Shown piece by piece: positions 26,192 to 37,300 of a DNA stretch of 64,000 nt. The stretch is taken from contig JHXB01000010.1 of NCBI GenBank assembly GCA_000621905.1, positions 50,140-114,139 of the forward strand, written 5' to 3'. The translations under genes and the position numbers were made by a program. Origin of the DNA: Lachnospiraceae bacterium NC2004. Its GTDB lineage: Bacteria; Bacillota; Clostridia; Lachnospirales; Lachnospiraceae. Below the pieces are notes generated by a model. That model was not told where the DNA came from. It did not search any database and saw nothing but the letters and a program-made list of their open reading frames with translations. Positions within the stretch are counted from its first letter, which is position 1. Every line of letters begins with the position of its first letter.

Positions 26192-26566
26192 ATGAGAATT
26201 ATACTTAACATTTTATGGCTTATATTTGGAGGGCTTATGAGTGCTTTTGGATGGTGGCTTACCGGGTTTTTGTGGTGCATAACCATAGTTGGAATCCCTG
26301 TGGGGCTTCAGTGCTTCAAGCTTGCAAGCATTTCTCTTAATCCATTTGGCAAAGAAGTCGTCAACGATGGCGGAACAGTTTCTTTACTGCTAAACATCCT
26401 GTGGTTGGTGTTCGGTGGACTTGAGCTTGCAATTGGTAACGCTCTTACAGGATTGATTCTGTGCATAACAATAATTGGAATCCCGTTTGGCAAGCAGTTC
26501 TTTAAGATTGCCAAAGTATCTCTTATGCCGTTTGGAGCGCAAGTGGTGAGAGAGCATGTGTTTTAA
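26192..26566 (+). CDS. YccF-family membrane protein
   Basis: A 124-aa inner-membrane protein made of two copies of the YccF (DUF307) unit. Each has a hydrophobic hairpin (ILWLIFGGLMSAFGWWLTG and ILWLVFGGLELAIGNALTG), then CITIxGIPxGxQ and a PFG motif before a basic turn. About four membrane segments. The internal duplication is typical of the family, whose function is unknown. The GAGG SD lies in the end of the NUDIX gene, so translation is probably coupled. Confidence 0.92.
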   Translation: MRIILNILWLIFGGLMSAFGWWLTGFLWCITIVGIPVGLQCFKLASISLNPFGKEVVNDGGTVSLLLNILWLVFGGLELAIGNALTGLILCITIIGIPFGKQFFKIAKVSLMPFGAQVVREHVF

Positions 26567-26598
26567 GATGGGAATATTAGCGATTCGAGGAGGATTAT

Positions 26599-27150
26599 AT
26601 GTCTAAGTTAGCAATCATTTTACCGGGGATAGGGTATCACAAGGATAAGCCGCTTCTTTATTATTCTGGGAGATTGGTTATGAACCTGGGCTACGAGGTG
26701 ATTAACATTGAATATCATGACCTACCGAGTAAGGTCAAGGGCGACAAGGATATGATGAGAAAGGTCTTCGAGATGGCATTCGCACAGAGTGAGGAACAAC
26801 TGGCCGGTGTTGATTTCTCGGGATACGAAGAGGTTGTCTTTATTGGCAAGAGTATAGGAACTGCAGTGGTTGCCAAGTATGTTTCAGACCATAAGCTTAA
26901 CGCAAGGCAGGTGTGGTATACGCCGGTTGAGGCTACATTTTCATTTGACTCAGAGGATGTAATTGCATTCATCGGGGATGCTGATCCTTGGTCTGATGTT
27001 GACAAGGTTAAGTCTATTGCAAATGATAAAGGGATTCCGATGCATTCTTATCCTGAGTGTAATCACTCGCTTGAGTGTGGGAATGTTGGTAGGAATATAG
27101 AGATTGTTGGGGATGTGATTAAGAAGACGGATCAGTATATCAATTCATAG
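26599..27150 (+). CDS. Small alpha/beta hydrolase
   Basis: A 183-aa serine hydrolase fold. The start LAIILPGIGYHKDKPLLYY has the oxyanion region. GKSIGT holds the nucleophile Ser85, GDADPWSD the acidic residue and CNHSLE the histidine. No signal peptide, so cytoplasmic. It is shorter than typical lipases because the lid region is missing. Good SD (GAGGAGG). The substrate is unknown; it may be the last gene of the helicase-NUDIX-yccF transcription unit. Confidence 0.88.
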   Translation: MSKLAIILPGIGYHKDKPLLYYSGRLVMNLGYEVINIEYHDLPSKVKGDKDMMRKVFEMAFAQSEEQLAGVDFSGYEEVVFIGKSIGTAVVAKYVSDHKLNARQVWYTPVEATFSFDSEDVIAFIGDADPWSDVDKVKSIANDKGIPMHSYPECNHSLECGNVGRNIEIVGDVIKKTDQYINS

Positions 27151-27162
27151 AGTTTAATTATG

Positions 27163-27197
27163 TGTCATCCTTCGTCACTGCGTTTCTCAGGATGACA
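27163..27197. repeat. Short TGTCATCC...GGATGACA element
   Basis: The minimal form of the dispersed repeat: ends TGTCATCC/GGATGACA around TTCGTCACTGCGTTTCTCA. A further half element (GGATGACA) is at 27265. Probably folds in the 3' untranslated RNA of the hydrolase. Confidence 0.65.
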
Positions 27198-27286
27198 TAT
27201 TTACTATGTAAAGATCTTTCATTAATTCTTATGATGACTTTTTCCTATGTATAGCTTTTTCACTAGTCCATAGGATGACATTTTTG

Positions 27287-27335
27287 TTGTCAATGCGACC
27301 GCTTTTGTAGTATAATATGTACACTATATGTACAT
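27287..27335 (+). promoter_or_regulatory. Promoter and operator of rubrerythrin
   Basis: TTGTCA (27287), an 18-bp spacer and TATAAT (27311-27316) are followed at once by a perfect inverted repeat ATGTACA-ctata-TGTACAT (27317-27335) that would cover the transcription start. It does not match the PerR box. Confidence 0.65.
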
Positions 27336-27355
27336 GAATAAGGAGGTATATACGT

Positions 27356-28012
27356 ATGGCTAAGTTTAAATGTAAAGTTTGTGGTGAGGTGTTTGAGGCG
27401 CCAAGCGCTGAGGAGGCTAAGTGCCCACGTTGTGGAGTATCAGGAGATAAGCTTGAGGAGATTAAAGAGGAGTCTTCTAATCCATATTCGGGAACAGAGA
27501 CAGAGAAGAACTTGCTTGCTGCATTTGCAGGAGAATCTCAGGCTAGAAACAAGTATACATACTTTGCTTCTAAGGCTAAGAAAGAGGGATTTGAACAGAT
27601 TGCAGATATATTCTTAAAGACTGCTGACAACGAGAAAGAGCATGCTAAGATGTGGTTCAAGGAGCTTAACGGCATCGGAAGCACCGCTGACAACCTTAAG
27701 GCAGCAGCAGAGGGTGAGAATCACGAGTGGACAGATATGTACGAGGGATTTGCCGTAACTGCTGAGAAGGAAGGTTTCCCAGAGCTTGCAGCTAAGTTCA
27801 GAGCTGTTGCAGCTATTGAGAAGCGTCATGAGGAGAGATATCGTGCACTTCTTAACAATGTTGAGATGCAGGAAGTATTTAAGAAGAGCGAGGTTAAGAT
27901 TTGGGAGTGCCGTAACTGCGGTCATATCGTGGTTGGAACAGAGGCACCTGACATTTGCCCTGTATGTGCTCATCCACAGTCATTCTTTGAGATTAGCGCA
28001 GAGAACTATTAA
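27356..28012 (+). CDS. rbr: Rubrerythrin with rubredoxin domains at both ends
   Basis: A 218-aa peroxide-reducing diiron protein of anaerobes. The N-terminal 30 residues hold a rubredoxin-like knuckle pair ([13 protein letters not shown]). The four-helix diiron domain (about 45-170) has [18 protein letters not shown] and [10 protein letters not shown] with their ExxH metal ligands. The C-terminus is a second rubredoxin module ([22 protein letters not shown]). Most rubrerythrins have only one. It is transcribed alone from a strong promoter with a dyad operator and ends at a terminator. Function in oxidative stress is well established for the family. Confidence 0.96.
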   Translation: MAKFKCKVCGEVFEAPSAEEAKCPRCGVSGDKLEEIKEESSNPYSGTETEKNLLAAFAGESQARNKYTYFASKAKKEGFEQIADIFLKTADNEKEHAKMWFKELNGIGSTADNLKAAAEGENHEWTDMYEGFAVTAEKEGFPELAAKFRAVAAIEKRHEERYRALLNNVEMQEVFKKSEVKIWECRNCGHIVVGTEAPDICPVCAHPQSFFEISAENY

Positions 28013-28027
28013 TATACGATTCTATCG

Positions 28028-28057
28028 TGCCTTCGGCTTATGCCGGAGGCATTTTTT
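28028..28057 (+). terminator. Intrinsic terminator of rubrerythrin
   Basis: A 10-bp stem TGCCTTCGGC-ttat-GCCGGAGGCA is followed by TTTTTT. Confidence 0.9.
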
Positions 28058-28362
28058 GGTTATACATTATAATAGGTAATATCATGAAAATTTTGTGTGG
28101 TAAAATCGGTTAATATGCGTTATAATATAGTATATGTGGGAATTGTACCCTTTTTTGGGGTGAGAATAACAGATTAAATAAATATAATATTATTCCGATA
28201 TATGTATTGTAGGAGTATGAATTCGATGCTGTTAAATTATACACATGTTGAATTGACCTTCTTACGAAGGTCAAAGATCCTTCGCATACGCTCAGGATGA
28301 CAGATAGCATTGATATAAACAGGGTTTAGACATAGTTGTAGTATAGAATAGCGGGTGATTGT
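28058..28362 (+). other. Gap before the giant pilin gene
   Basis: A TATAAT at 28121 has no good -35. The dispersed repeat is at 28253-28302, with a TTGACCTTC-tta-GAAGGTCAA hairpin followed by AAAGATCCTTCG and ending CTCAGGATGACA. Nothing else was recognised. The true promoter of the giant gene is uncertain. Confidence 0.5.
28253..28302. repeat. Dispersed TCAGGATGACA element
   Basis: Right-hand half of the GTCATTCTGAGCG family preceded by its TTGACCTTC hairpin, 60 bp before the giant gene. Confidence 0.65.
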
Positions 28363-31300
28363 ATGTCTATTAGAGAGAAAGGTCGTAAGCGACTTAACAA
28401 TATAGGTTTTACTTTAGTCGAGATGATGGTTGTTCTCACGATGATGACCATCGTTCTTGGTGTGTCTGCGTGGGGCGTGACCGGATGGATTCAGCATTCG
28501 GAGTTTTTGAAAAATGAAGCCAATGCGCAGACTATTTATCTTGCTGCACAGTCAGCACTTTCTAACGCCGATTCCAAAGGAACATCAGATTCAATAATCA
28601 GCAGAATCTACAATGAGGCTAATGCCAAAGGCAATTTTATCGATGCTTCAGAGACTTCTAAGAAGACGGAGTACGGTATTCCGACTTTAGCAGACAACGA
28701 AGGCAATATGCATAGATACGCCGCACTCACTGTCACTAAGGGACAGTATTCAAGCGGTGACGATAGTGTTCTGTTTGATATCATTTCCCCTTATATATTT
28801 GATACTGAGGCGCTTAACGGTACTATTACCGTAGAGTTTGACCTTTATTCTAAGAGTGTATACTCAGTTTTCTATAGCGCATGGTCAACCGAAATGGCAT
28901 ACGGTCCGGGAACCAACGTCGCTAGAGGTAAGTTTTATATTAATGCAGTCAATAGAACTGAGGCTGTAAGAAGTGATTTGGCAATGGGATATTACGCTGT
29001 TGACCAGGTCAATGTTGCTTTGCTTGATGCAGAGACACTTCGTCTGTCTAATGTCACTCTTAACAACGAGGAGACTCTTAACCTTCGCTTCGGAAGTAAC
29101 TCTAAGCTTGGCGATCTCGATACAATTTACGACATAGATTTTTACGAGCAGAAGCCGGGCGAGTCGGTTCAGATGGAAGACGACGAACATTTCTTATTCT
29201 CCGTTTCAATCGATAACAACAACATAGTCGGCGGAGAGGATATCAACACAGGCGATCCTAAGAACAGGATTAAGAGTAAGAGAACTCTCTTGGATATCAA
29301 GGATGTCAACGGTGCTGTTTTAAGGCATGATGTTCCTTTTATCCTTATTTACAATGGCTCTAACTATGAGCTTGTATTAGACGCAATGAACACTTCTCAG
29401 ACGCTTGCAGTATGTTCTGCTGGAGCGAGCGATATCAATACATACAGTATAACAAGATTGTTAGGCGTAGATCCTAGATACATATTTGCTGAGGTTAGCG
29501 TTAAGCCTACCGAGACAGCTTTGGCGGTTCGTGAATACAATCTCGGTTCTCAGGTACTTTCTAATACTGAGAACGACATGTATGCATTTGACGCAGAGGA
29601 GATAACTTCAGGAGATTCTACCTCTTACAAGGTTAACGCCGATACTGGAGAATATAAGATTGCTGAGTTTAGACATTTGTCTAACATGAGATATAGTCAC
29701 ACTACACTCGCCAAACCTGCTAATCAATATACACTTACCAAAGATATTGATTGGAACAACAATATTGTATATGACGGTGTGGCTAAGAAAAACAAGCCGG
29801 AGAATTCTGAGACTGCAGCATTTCCTACCGTGCCTGAGATTGAGAGTGTAGATGTATTAGACGGTGCAGGATATTCTCTTGACAATGTTAAGTTAAATGA
29901 GACGTCCAATGTCAAGTACGAGTCAGGCAATGTCAATGCAAATGTTGCAGCTGCTTTGGGATTGTTTGGAACCAACGAAGGACATATACAGTCTTTAGGC
30001 GTATCATCAGCCAAGCTTGAATTTGGTTCGAGTGATGCTACAGCTTCCAATACCAGTATATTCAGCAGTAACATGAAGTCTATAGGTGTTCTTACCGGTA
30101 TCAATTCCGGAACGATTAACGGAATCTACTTTGATGAGAATTGTGACGTTTACGCCAAGATTAAGTACAACGCATCAGGATTTAAGGCCAACGAGGCAGA
30201 CGGTGTTGGTATGATGTGCGGTACTATGGAAGTTGTCAATAACAACCAGGTGGATCGAGTACTTACTGACGGTAAAGTCAGAGCAGAGATAACCAACACA
30301 GATGGGCAGGAATTTACATATAACAACATAGAAGAATGTGATAACTCAGGCGCTACCATAAGGGGAGGCTACAGATATGCCGGAGTTGGTGGTGTGTGCG
30401 GATATATCTACACATCGGGATCTAATTCTTCGACATTTGGAGTTGATAAAACTGCAGTCAGCCCGATTATTCCGGGTATGAATAAATACCTCTCTTCATT
30501 GGATGACAAATCAGTTAAGAATCAGGCCGAGGTTTCAGGTAACATGTTTATTGGTGGTGTTGTCGGTAACCTTTATTCAGAGAAGCCTTATTCTAGTACA
30601 CGTACAGATCTTACAATGCAGAATTGTCACAATGATGCCAAGATAAGCTTGGATACGGATTTTACGGATGAGCAGCTCGATAAGATTGAAGCTGAAGCTC
30701 CAACATTTGCCAAAGTATCAGGAATGTACGCAGGCGGTGTAATAGGATATAACTACCAGGCAAGAATCGCTGACTGTACATACGATATGAGTAACAAGGA
30801 GTATATCGCAAGTTATGAGGCGGAGGCTTCGGGTGAGAGCACTGCCGCATTGAAAGAAGATTCTAAAGGTATATTTGTTGGTGGTATCGCCGGATTCAGT
30901 TACGACGGTATTGTTAATTCATGCTCAAGTAACAATGGCGGATACCTTTTAGGATATGATTATGTCGGTGGAATTGTAGGTTCTACCAAAGCGTCTGACA
31001 GTGGTGCGACGGGTGGCGGACCTTCCACCAATTCTGTATTGATTTCTGATGATAACAACGGTTGCTATGTTATCGGACACAGCTTTGTCGGTGGTATCAT
31101 CGGTATGAACACCAAGGGTGTAACCGTTAAGGATACAAGCAATGACGGTATTGCTGCCGGAGACGGAATCGACATCGGTGGTATTGCGGGAAGAAATTCC
31201 GGTGACACTTCTAAGAAGGCTATGATTGTCAACTGTAGTGCGCAGCTCAACGACTACGGTAGCAATCTCTTTGACATGGTTAAAGACAAATGGGGATTCT

Positions 31301-34300
31301 TCGGAAGTAATGTCGGCGGTCAGGTCGGCTTTAATGAGTACGGAGTTATAGAATTTAATAATGCAGGCAATTCAGTTAAGTCGGTATCATCTATTGCGGT
31401 CGGAACCAACAATGTCGGTGGTTTCGTTGGATATAACGGTATCAACGGAACAATCAAGCTTAATGGTAGTACGGATGACTACATTTCCGGACGAGTTTAT
31501 GGTAAGGGCGATTGCGTCGGTGGATTTATAGGTATTAACTTAGCGCCTGAGGCAGTTAGCGAGCAGAAGATTATTATATCTACCATCAGTGTCACAGGTC
31601 AGCGTATGGTTGGTGGTGTAGTCGGAGCCAATGTTCTTGATATGGATACTGTTGCAGGCAGCGGTTCTACATTTAACATCACATACAACAACAAAGTATC
31701 TAAGATTAAGGGTGTAAGCATGGTCGGTGGACTTATCGGTTACAATATGCTTACGACTAATTCTAACCTTTTACCTGCATCTAATATTGTGGAGAGCGGC
31801 AGTACATTTGCCGGTGTAGACAGCAGTAATTGGTGTAACAACTTTGCAGTTGCAGATACTTATGGAATCTATAAGTCATCCGGTAAGCTTAATAAAGAGG
31901 AGACCAAGACATTTACCATAGGTAATTCATCAGCAGCAACAGTAGATTATAACAACGCTGAGATTTACGCTGAGCATTTTGGTGGTGGACTCGTAGGTGC
32001 TAACGAGGAGAACAGTAAGTTAATACTTGTACATGCAAGAAATAAAGGTCAGATCAAAGAAGAGGGCAAGTACGAGAAGGTTAACTTAAGCTCAATGCTT
32101 GGTTTTGCTGACGGTTATGCCGGAATTAATTCCGGTATATTTGGAGGTATTATTGGTTATGCAACCGAGAATACCGTTGTTGATTCCTGCGACAATCAGG
32201 GATCAATGCAGCTCTACAAGGGAGCGTTCGGTGGTATAGTCGGTCTTAATGAGGGCTATATAGTTGACTGCTTTACTTCGACCAATATCGGTGAAGCAAC
32301 ACTCAATGTTATCGGTGGTATTGCAGGAATTAACCACACAGTTTCGGATGCTAAGCATACCGTAGGAACATATGTGGATATCAACAATGGTGAGATTAAG
32401 AGTTGTTACAATGACAAGGATATGACCGTCAACGGTAAGACCAATGTCGGTGGTGTCTGCGGTATCAATGCGGGTATTTTAAGTGATTGCTATGCGTTGG
32501 GAACAGTTCGAGGTAAGGTAAATGTCGGCGGTGTAACAGGTGTCAACCTCGCAACAATTCATACTGCCGGTGCGCTAAAGCAGGCAGAGGTCTTAAGCGT
32601 AATAGGTAATACCAATGTTGGTGGTGTAGTTGGAGTTAACGATAAGACATCAACTTATGAGGGTAAGATAGAGTACACAGATTCTAATGCTTCGCAGGGT
32701 GACAAAGGTATAACCGTTACTGCAAGAGCTGACAATGCCGGTGGTATTGTAGGTTATCTTAAGTCGGGTAAAATTGCTGGCGAAGAGGGCAAATATATAG
32801 AGAATCAGGCAAGGGTTAAAGCAGACAACTATGCCGGTGGTGTTGTCGGATATATGCCGGATGGAATCTCAGGTGTAGCGATTACATACGCTAAGAATAC
32901 AGGTGATGTAATTGCGGGTAGCAAGTATGCTGGTGGTATAGTTTCTGTTAATGACAATAATTTAATTACATATTCGGATAACTGTGGAAATGTTAGCGCA
33001 TCCCTTGGTTATGCAGGCGGTATAGCTTCTACTAATGAGAATAATGGTCTTATTAATTTCTGTAAAGTCTATGCGACAGATGACAGCGGAGTTAAGATTA
33101 CTTCAACAGTTGAACATGGTGGAGCTATTGTTGCAGTCAATGACAAGTCATCTTCTGTGCTTGATTGTACAGTAAGTACAAATGTAGCCGGTCACAAGGT
33201 TATACTTGCAGGAAGCAAGCTTAAGAATATCGGTTATATGGTTGGTCTTAACGAGGGTATGATTGCTAGAGGTCAGGTACTCGAAAATGTTGAATACCAG
33301 ACTTCTGCTAAAGAGATTACTTTAGGTGGTATTGCAGGTTACAACAAGCCAGAAGCTACGGTTAAAGATATAGGAAAAGATACAGCTACCGCGCACAAGG
33401 TTGCTTTGACTAACAGCGGTAATATTAAGTACTTAGGAGGCGTCGTTGGTAATAACGAGGGCTTAGTTAAAGACTGCGTATTTTCAGGTAAGATTAGCGA
33501 GTCATCTATGGCGACTGCAGGTCATTCTTACGGTGGTATAGTTGGTATCAATCATCTAGGCGCAGGTGTTGATAAGAGTGATAAGGACAGCTTAGCTGTT
33601 GTTTCCGGAGATTCAATAAAAGGCGCTGAGATAGATGTAATCGGTATGTCTGCAATTGACTCCGGTCAGACTTCTGAAGGTAAGCTTAAGCACACTTCAT
33701 TTGTCGGAGGAATTGCAGGTTACAATGATGAGGGTGTAGCAATCAATAATTGTTACATTGATTCTGGTGACCAGACCAAGATAGATGCTACCTATGGTAT
33801 GGTTGGTGGTATAACAGGTGCCAACTCAGGTAAGCTTGAATACTGCGGTTATGCTAAGGAGATGGGCATTGTTGATGATGTCTATGATAATCTTAGTGTC
33901 AAGAAATATGGTAAGCCAGACGGTTCGGATGCTGGTATTAATAGGCTTAATAAGCTCTTGAGTAAGAGTCAGGACAATAAATACGAGTCTATCACTGCTA
34001 CAGATGAGATGGCTGAGTCTGATATGGAAGCTATTATTACTATGAAGACCGGTGGTGATGGTTATCTTGGAGGTATCAGTGGATTTAACTCTACAACCGG
34101 TGTTGTAACTAAGTGTGCTTCAGGTAAGTGGAAAGTAGTATCTCATGAGACAACCAAGGCTTCTCAGATAGCGGGTGTTGTTGCACAGAATGAGTCTGAG
34201 AAAGAGTTTAGTTATGATGTGAATTGCGCCTATGTTATGAGGAATGTTGCGTTGGTAAATGGTGTAGGTCAATCACTATATGATGTTGGTGGAGTTATTT

Positions 34301-37300
34301 GTGCAATGCAAAATAGAACCGCAAGTGGATGGGTTATTAATGGCTGTGTTAATATAGGAACAATTGTCGATCATAATTCACATAATTGTGGTGGCGTGGT
34401 TGCTAACTGGATATATAATGGTGGAACTGTTGAATACTCCTTTAACTACGGTACAATTATGACAGACTTTCAAAAGGCTGACAATGGAACGGTAGGGGGA
34501 ATAGTTGGACATGTTAGCGGATTGACAAGTGGACAGACAATTAATATATTAACGTGTCAAAATCACGGAATTGTTGATTATCCATATAATAAGGGTGAGA
34601 ATACGAACAACAGAATTGCAAACGATGTAGGAGGCGTAGTAGGAGTTATTAATGGAAGTTCATCATCTGAAACTATGTGGATAAATGTTGTTGATTGTGT
34701 AAACGGAGTTGATGCCGAGGTGTACGGGCACGCGAAGGCCACAGGAATATTGGCATGGATTGGAGGAGATAATACAACCAAATTTGATGGAATAAGTGCC
34801 AATATTATCAGATGTAGAAATTACAGTGATAATCTATGGTCTTATTATAATGATTTGAACAGGGCGCGTGATAATAGACTTACGTATAACAGAAACTCCG
34901 GTATCTACGGAAGTTATTGGGGAATTACAGGTAGCGTGACGATAAGGAACTGTATTAGCGTCAATAATAGGAAACAAGGTAATGACTCGAACGTAGGGGA
35001 AATAGTGTGGTGTAATAGTAGTAAGTCGGGAGCAGGATATTCAAGAATGAGCTATTACGATAACTATATAATAGATCAGGATAGCTTTAAGTATATTGAT
35101 TCAAAAAAGTATGCTGCTTTATACACTGATGATACTAATGTTACAAGTACTGCAGAGATTCTGAAATATGATAAGGGTGATTATGTTAATAATTGTAATA
35201 CGTGTAGTATGGAATATCCTAGTGGAAATAGCAATCTTTCAGAGGGGAGATCTGTTAGAAGACTTTATGTTGTTGAGAATAAGTCAAAAAGTCAGAGTGA
35301 AGATGGTAAATATGTTGCGGTTCTTGATAAACATGATGTGTTGAATAGCTCTAGAGTAAGAACAGGCTTGAGTATGAAGAAGGTTAATGATAGTAATTCA
35401 TACCTTAATGAGAACGGGGGAGAAAATTCGTATGGTGTTGTCGTGCGTAAAGACAAAACCACCAATAACTACGATGAAACATCACAAGTATTGATGAAAT
35501 TTAAGGATTCTAACCCAAATGGCGAACCTGATTATGAAGATATTACCGACGAAGTGGTTCAAGCTTACTTTGATGATTATCTTGAAGCGTCAGATTTTGA
35601 TAAGCCTGTGATTAATTCCTTTACCCAGAAAGAAGGAGGATATTATGCAACATGGACTGACCCTAATAAGGCAACTGAGCATTATGTATTAGAATCAAAG
35701 GTTTACGAGGTAAATAAAGGAACTACAGTTACAGATAGCAATGTATCTTCTCTTAAATCTATCTCTACTAAGACACATGAATATTATCAGACTGATGGTT
35801 CTTTTGATTTTCCAAGTGATGTTACTATCAAGAGTGATAAGGATTACTATGTTGCAGTAAGAGTTAAGGCTGTGGGAACTTCTAAGAGCAGTGATTACAG
35901 TGATTATAAAGTAATCAAACATGTTACAATACTTCCTAAGCCTGATGTACAGCTTGTGCTTAGAAATGGTCGATGGTATTATCGCTTGGTTAATTTAAGT
36001 GAATATGCTAATTTTGAAGGCTGGCAGATTAAGCCGATTATTGTAGGTAAGAACAGTGATAATGATCCGGTACTTAATGCTACTACAGTTGATCCTGTTA
36101 CTAGAATATGCAATGACCCTGTTACTCTTGTTGAGAATAAGCAGGGTATCTTAAGAGCTACTGCGTCAGTTAACGGTGCAGGAGAGTCTGCTTTATTCAC
36201 TTCGAATGTTGCTACTGTTGTTAAGAATTATACCGGTGGTAAAGTAGAAATTAATAGCGAGAGCTTTAAGAGTGTTAATTCAACGGAGCTTGAATATAAT
36301 GCTAATCTTAAATTTACGAAAAAAGACGGTTGGCCAAGACAGGTGTTTGATCTCGAGTTATATGCAACCAACACAGAAACCGGAATTGTTGAGACTATTG
36401 CTAACAAGGAGATAGCTTTGGCGCTTGGCGTTAATACAGATGTTAGCCTTACTATGGATGACATTGTATCAGGTGTTGATATAACTAAGTATGACAACTT
36501 TAAAGTGTGTTATTGGTATGCTTCGACAGGTCTTGGTCCTGTATATCAGTACTATGATATTACAGATGCGGATACGATTGCCGAGATTGATGCCGGACAG
36601 AGTGAATATACAAGAGATAAGGGTTATATTAAGCGTTTGACAGATGATGGAACGGCTGAATATTACTATGTTAATTCGTTGCGCTATGGACTTACAGATT
36701 ACAAGAATGATAACCACTATCATGAGTGCAATAGAACTATCAAGTACCTTCCTGAAATCACCATCAGTCCTGACTACACGACTACATTTGACGAAGGTAA
36801 GAACACATTAAGCTATACTTACACATGGACAGGTGATTATCCTGAGGGATACACCGTCAAGATGTACGGCATGAAGAGTAGTGGTGCTGAGGAAGAGATT
36901 GAGATAACCGGATATGACGGAAAGTCTAATTCTCTTACAGTAAATGCTGACGAATGGGATTATGCTTCTGTAAGACTTGAAGTAACCGGTAAGACTAACG
37001 ATAACGAGCAGGATAAACTCGCCAGAAGTGCAGAGCAGCCATTTGACAACATACCAAGACGTCTTGCCAAACTTGATTCTCCGTTTGTGTCAATCAATGA
37101 GCAGGATGGACTTAATTATACCGTGAGATTCAGTGAGTCAGAGGATGAGGACTGTGTAGGCTATCAGGTTTATATTCAGGACATAACCGCAGATGGAGAT
37201 AATGGACCTATTACCAAGCTTGGCGACAAGATTGATGGCAGGGAGAATACATCCGTTAAGGTTAATCTTGAGAACTATGCTAAGCATAAGGTTAAGATTA

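Noticed and set aside
28138..28165. Riboswitch in the gap before the giant gene
   Set aside because: Only a short GGG/CCC pairing with a T-run; no known aptamer core recognised.
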